Source: a virus. From it: DNA of 32,107 nucleotides. A model generated the notes under the pieces. It saw only the letters and a program-made list of their open reading frames with translations. It made no database searches and was not told the origin of the DNA. Below, piece by piece: positions 29,497-32,107 of this stretch. The translations under genes were made by a program, and so were the position numbers. The stretch's first letter is position 1, and each line of letters begins with the position of its first letter. The stretch lies in the IMG/VR virus record IMGVR_UViG_3300044910_000278, positions 1 through 32,107 of that record; one strand, 5' to 3'.

Positions 29497-30948
29497 TTAC
29501 TTACGGATTGCCATGTAGATGTAGGTTGAACTAGATTCATTTGTAAGTTGATGGTTAAACTTTATGGAAAACCCTGTTGCTGTAAAATCGAGCGTATCAT
29601 TAAGTGCGAACGTATTGTTTTCTGCAGCCGTTGAATTTGCGTCAAGCTCAGCATCATTTCCATTTGTAAAAACTCCACGCATAGCATCAAACACAAACCA
29701 ATTCGCATTTGTCATGGTACCTGTTACTTTTTTTATTAAAACATACTGAGGTTCCCATCCAAGCGACACTGATGGAGGAGAAGTAGTACCGTTTCCTGTA
29801 TAACTTCCACACTGAATAATTCCAGTTGAAGACGTGTCGTGGGCGAAAACATAAGCTACGTATGTTACTCCAGAAGCATTAGGTAGCAGTCCACCAACAT
29901 TAAAACTGCTAGCACTAATATCTGCACCAATATTATATGAGCCGCTTTGCGTAGCAGCAAGATTCAGCTGCAACCAGGGCCACGCAGTATCTGTTGCGCG
30001 ACACAACACCTGCCAATCACCGGATACGCTAGTTGATTTTACTGTAACAAAACCTGGACGGATACCGAGTGAATGCGGTATAGCTCTACTAGCATTTCCA
30101 TCACCTGTATAAGTCACCACATCAAAAAACTTTGGTGCTTTGCGGAATGTCCATGAAACGTAGGTATAACCAGAGCCGTTTACGTTTCCATTTGTACCTA
30201 ATGTAAAACCATTTGAATTAAAAGCAGTAACACGCTGATTGTTTGCAGGGTTAGGAGCAGCCGTAGTTGCAGTATTTAATGGTCCGATTCCAACTCCATT
30301 TACTGTATCATATAAAGTGTGGTCCCAAGATAAATTACGACCTTTAACCCAAACCAATCCACCTTTACCAGCCAAGTCGATGCCGTTATTGATGGTCTGC
30401 GTTGAGCCGTTGCCGATATATAGAGTAGTACTAAATACACTAAATACAGGTACAGGTGGTGATATCCATATAGTTGGAGCAATATCTAACAATTTCCAAT
30501 TATTATTAATATACATAATAGATATATTAGCGTTATTTACATCTAAAATTAATGATGTATCATTTTCAATTGTTTTTCCGTTTGGGGATACTGTTAACGC
30601 ATTTGTACCAAACTTACCTACTACATCAACAATCTTAATGATATCACCGTCAACAGGAGATAACGGTAATGTAACTGTAAATGTGCCGCTTGCAGTGTTG
30701 CATTTAACTAACTGATTTGCTGATGCAGTGTATGCACTGGTTTGTACAGTAGTTGAAGTGTCTTCAGTAATTGCTATATTAGTAGAACCTAGTACTGAAT
30801 TTCCATTAACTGTGCCAACATTTGCGCCAGATACTAATAACGATTGTCCTCCTAATGCATTAAGTGATTTATCTAATGTAGTTGTTCCGGTACCGCCGGA
30901 CGATACTGCTAATATACCGTTATATATGTTAGTTGATAATGTTGTCAT
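29497..30948 (-). CDS. Tail fibre protein with paralogous N-terminal module
   Basis: This 483-residue protein has SGGTGTTTLDKSLNALGGQ at about 17-35, NSVLGSTNIAI and SPNGKTIENDTSLILDV, matching the N-terminal module of the neighbouring lectin-type fibre. The C-terminal 320 residues are beta-rich with repeated YTGNG or YTGDG units (VVTYTGDGNASRAIPHSLG and, later, CGSYTGNGTTSPPSVSLGW), each followed by a strand with 'PGFVTVKS' or 'PQYVLIKK'. I recognise this pattern from marine phage tail proteins but not as a named enzyme. It ends YIYMAIRK. A GGAAA ribosome site precedes the ATG, which overlaps the 89-residue gene by 20 bases. Confidence 0.85.
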   Translation of the reverse strand: MTTLSTNIYNGILAVSSGGTGTTTLDKSLNALGGQSLLVSGANVGTVNGNSVLGSTNIAITEDTSTTVQTSAYTASANQLVKCNTASGTFTVTLPLSPVDGDIIKIVDVVGKFGTNALTVSPNGKTIENDTSLILDVNNANISIMYINNNWKLLDIAPTIWISPPVPVFSVFSTTLYIGNGSTQTINNGIDLAGKGGLVWVKGRNLSWDHTLYDTVNGVGIGPLNTATTAAPNPANNQRVTAFNSNGFTLGTNGNVNGSGYTYVSWTFRKAPKFFDVVTYTGDGNASRAIPHSLGIRPGFVTVKSTSVSGDWQVLCRATDTAWPWLQLNLAATQSGSYNIGADISASSFNVGGLLPNASGVTYVAYVFAHDTSSTGIIQCGSYTGNGTTSPPSVSLGWEPQYVLIKKVTGTMTNANWFVFDAMRGVFTNGNDAELDANSTAAENNTFALNDTLDFTATGFSIKFNHQLTNESSSTYIYMAIRK

Positions 30949-31198
30949 TTATTATTTCCGGATGTTTAAATTCGTCTAATACTGGATCATATACTGCTCC
31001 GGGCCCTGCAAAAGCATTACGAAATGAATGGTTAAAACTTGTTTGCACCCATTTAGTATTTTCTCCAAATATACTTTGGCAAAATGCTATACCTTTAGCT
31101 TCGACTTCTTCGTTATTTTCGTTTAAAAGTTCATTATTGTGTACTACGATTACTCGTAATACTATATTATTGTCGTCTAATTCTGCAAAATGCGCCAT
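30929..31198 (-). CDS. Small 'MAHFAELD' tail-associated protein, C-terminally short
   Basis: This 89-residue protein starts MAHFAELDDNNIVLRVIVV, a start common to small virion or fibre-associated proteins of cyanophages and pelagic phages, followed by the expected IAFCQSIFGENTKWVQTS (37-54) and AGPGAVYDPVLDEF (64-77). Family members I remember continue with a 'PPQPYPSW' segment and a Trp-rich tail. Here the frame stops soon after FKHPE, inside the start of the next gene (20-base overlap). It may be a truncated copy or a short form. The function of the family is unknown; its position suggests a fibre accessory role. GAGGAAA precedes the ATG. Confidence 0.8.
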   Translation of the reverse strand: MAHFAELDDNNIVLRVIVVHNNELLNENNEEVEAKGIAFCQSIFGENTKWVQTSFNHSFRNAFAGPGAVYDPVLDEFKHPEIINDNIIN

Positions 31199-31207
31199 AA
31201 TTTCCTC

Positions 31208-32107
31208 TTAAAATGTTATTGAACCTGATCCGGTAAAAATATACGTACGAGTAGTACCGTCATTAGATACAGTTGGTGACCCTGAAGGTGTTGCAGGTCT
31301 GTAAGTACTTGGATATGTAATAATTACAATACCTGATCCGCCTGCGCCGCCGTATTGGTCTGAACCTTCTCGTTCGGATCCACCGCCACCGCCACCTCTA
31401 TTTACTGTTGCGGCAGAACCAGCTCCGCCTGCTGGTGATTGAGATCCGGATCCGGCACCTGGTCCGCCTGAACCACCTGTTGCAGTATACGCCGAACCGC
31501 CACCGCCTGATGCTACCCAACCAACTTCGTTTGTATACATACCATAACCACCGGCACCACCCGATGTAGATCCTCCAGTGCCGCCTGTGCCGCTAAAGCC
31601 GCCGCCGCCACCTGCTCCATAGTACGGGGATGAGTTTGATCCTTCGCCGCCGTCGTAACCTTGACGAGGTGGGCCAGCTACCCCAGTTCCTTTTTTAGGA
31701 GTACCGCTATTACCAGGAGCACCGCCTCCAGATCCGCCATAACCACCAGTACCTGGTTGTGTTGCTCCGGCGCCTCCGCCGGTGGTACTGATAGTATGAA
31801 ACCCTGATCCAGATCCTGAGTAACTGCCTGAACTTGATCTGTTGTTTCCGCCAGCACCAACTGCTACACCGTATCCTGTTCCTCCACTAACCGAGAGTGT
31901 TCCTGTTAACACGCCACCACCGCCACCACCACCGCCGTGATAATTTCCGTATCCACCTTGTCCACCACCTCCGACTACTATGTAAGTAACAGATGAAACT
32001 GCCGGTAATGACGGTGTTACTGAATTACTTGCACTACTTGCATCACTTGTACCAGCTGCATTTGTAGCAGTTACTGTAAAAGTATAGGCAGTATTAATCT
32101 GTGTTTC
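31208..32107 (-). CDS. Glycine-rich tail fibre protein, partial at the right edge
   Basis: The reading frame stays open to the right edge without a stop, giving 299 residues of the C-terminal end; the true start lies outside. An FN3-like end (AYTFTVTATNAAGTSDASSA) covers the first 30 visible residues. It runs into a glycine-rich domain that starts VTYIVVGGGGQGG and ends GGSGIVIITYP, a widespread phage fibre domain. The last residues, YIFTGSGSITF, are the usual closing strand. A GTG at 31912 could be mistaken for a start, but the upstream frame is clearly coding. Probably a distal fibre or adhesin tip. Nine bases separate its stop from the next ATG. Confidence 0.87.
   Translation of the reverse strand, partial: ETQINTAYTFTVTATNAAGTSDASSASNSVTPSLPAVSSVTYIVVGGGGQGGYGNYHGGGGGGGGVLTGTLSVSGGTGYGVAVGAGGNNRSSSGSYSGSGSGFHTISTTGGGAGATQPGTGGYGGSGGGAPGNSGTPKKGTGVAGPPRQGYDGGEGSNSSPYYGAGGGGGFSGTGGTGGSTSGGAGGYGMYTNEVGWVASGGGGSAYTATGGSGGPGAGSGSQSPAGGAGSAATVNRGGGGGGSEREGSDQYGGAGGSGIVIITYPSTYRPATPSGSPTVSNDGTTRTYIFTGSGSITF

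Noticed and set aside
30239-30715. Plus-strand frame of 158 residues
   Set aside because: Antisense to a well-supported fibre gene, with no ribosome site or family features.
1-32107. tRNA genes, CRISPR arrays, insertion sequences, introns or inteins
   Set aside because: I saw no cloverleaf, spaced direct repeats, transposase or interrupted core gene on either strand.

Overview
The window looks like part of the genome of an uncultured, AT-rich, T4-like contractile-tailed phage (myovirus). The evidence is a set of recognisable T4-type core genes: UvsX recombinase, UvsY mediator, gp32 single-strand binding protein, terminase subunits gp16 and gp17, head completion protein gp4, tail tube gp19, tail sheath gp18, dNMP kinase gp1, neck proteins of the gp13 and gp14 type, and sheath stabiliser gp15. 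The small 'MAHFAELD' protein and the glycine-rich, FN3 and LamG-type fibre proteins are typical of aquatic T4-like phages. I see no host gene that identifies the host. Nearly all genes are on the minus strand. Only the gp14-gp15-Nudix block (19858-23254) is on the plus strand. There are no tRNAs, CRISPR arrays, insertion sequences or gene-free stretches above 300 bases.

Layout, left to right. (1) 1-3650 is a recombination cassette. Read in transcription order it is gp32, uvsX, a 77-residue unknown, uvsY and the start of a probable UvsW-type helicase that runs off the window. (2) 3833-8688 holds two paralogous peptidoglycan-binding-domain proteins and a large conserved unknown. (3) 8758-12660 is a packaging and head block: gp17, two proteins that look like protease-processed internal head proteins, gp16 and gp4. 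(4) 12657-18182 is the tail block: an unknown, a tube-like or baseplate-adaptor protein, the gp19 tube and a greatly enlarged gp18 sheath. (5) 18244-23254 is the dNMP kinase under a perfect sigma70 promoter, then gp13-like (minus strand), and divergent gp14-like, gp15 and a Nudix hydrolase. (6) 23405-25108 is a three-gene, overlapping operon: sulfotransferase, a 22-residue-repeat protein and an APS-kinase-like P-loop protein. (7) 25159-32107 is a tail fibre/adhesin array that is incomplete at the right edge.

How the genes fit together. Late expression is probably driven by a recurrent T4-type late promoter box, [T/G/A]ATAAATA, seen upstream of most transcription units. The dNMP kinase has a textbook host-type promoter, and gp32 appears to have overlapping early-type and late-type promoters. 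Three head-region proteins share an N-terminal I-x-E-G-R motif and a fourth has a related L-x-E. These resemble the T4 prohead-protease sites on capsid-targeting peptides and suggest a group of proteins packaged inside the head.

The most unusual locus is the sulfotransferase / repeat protein / APS-kinase-like operon next to the fibre genes. It could be a small phage sulfation module, making PAPS and transferring sulfate. A perfect 16-bp inverted repeat with a 2-base centre sits exactly over the codons for the sulfotransferase cofactor-binding loop. All functional statements are read from sequence patterns and remembered family features; no database search was run.
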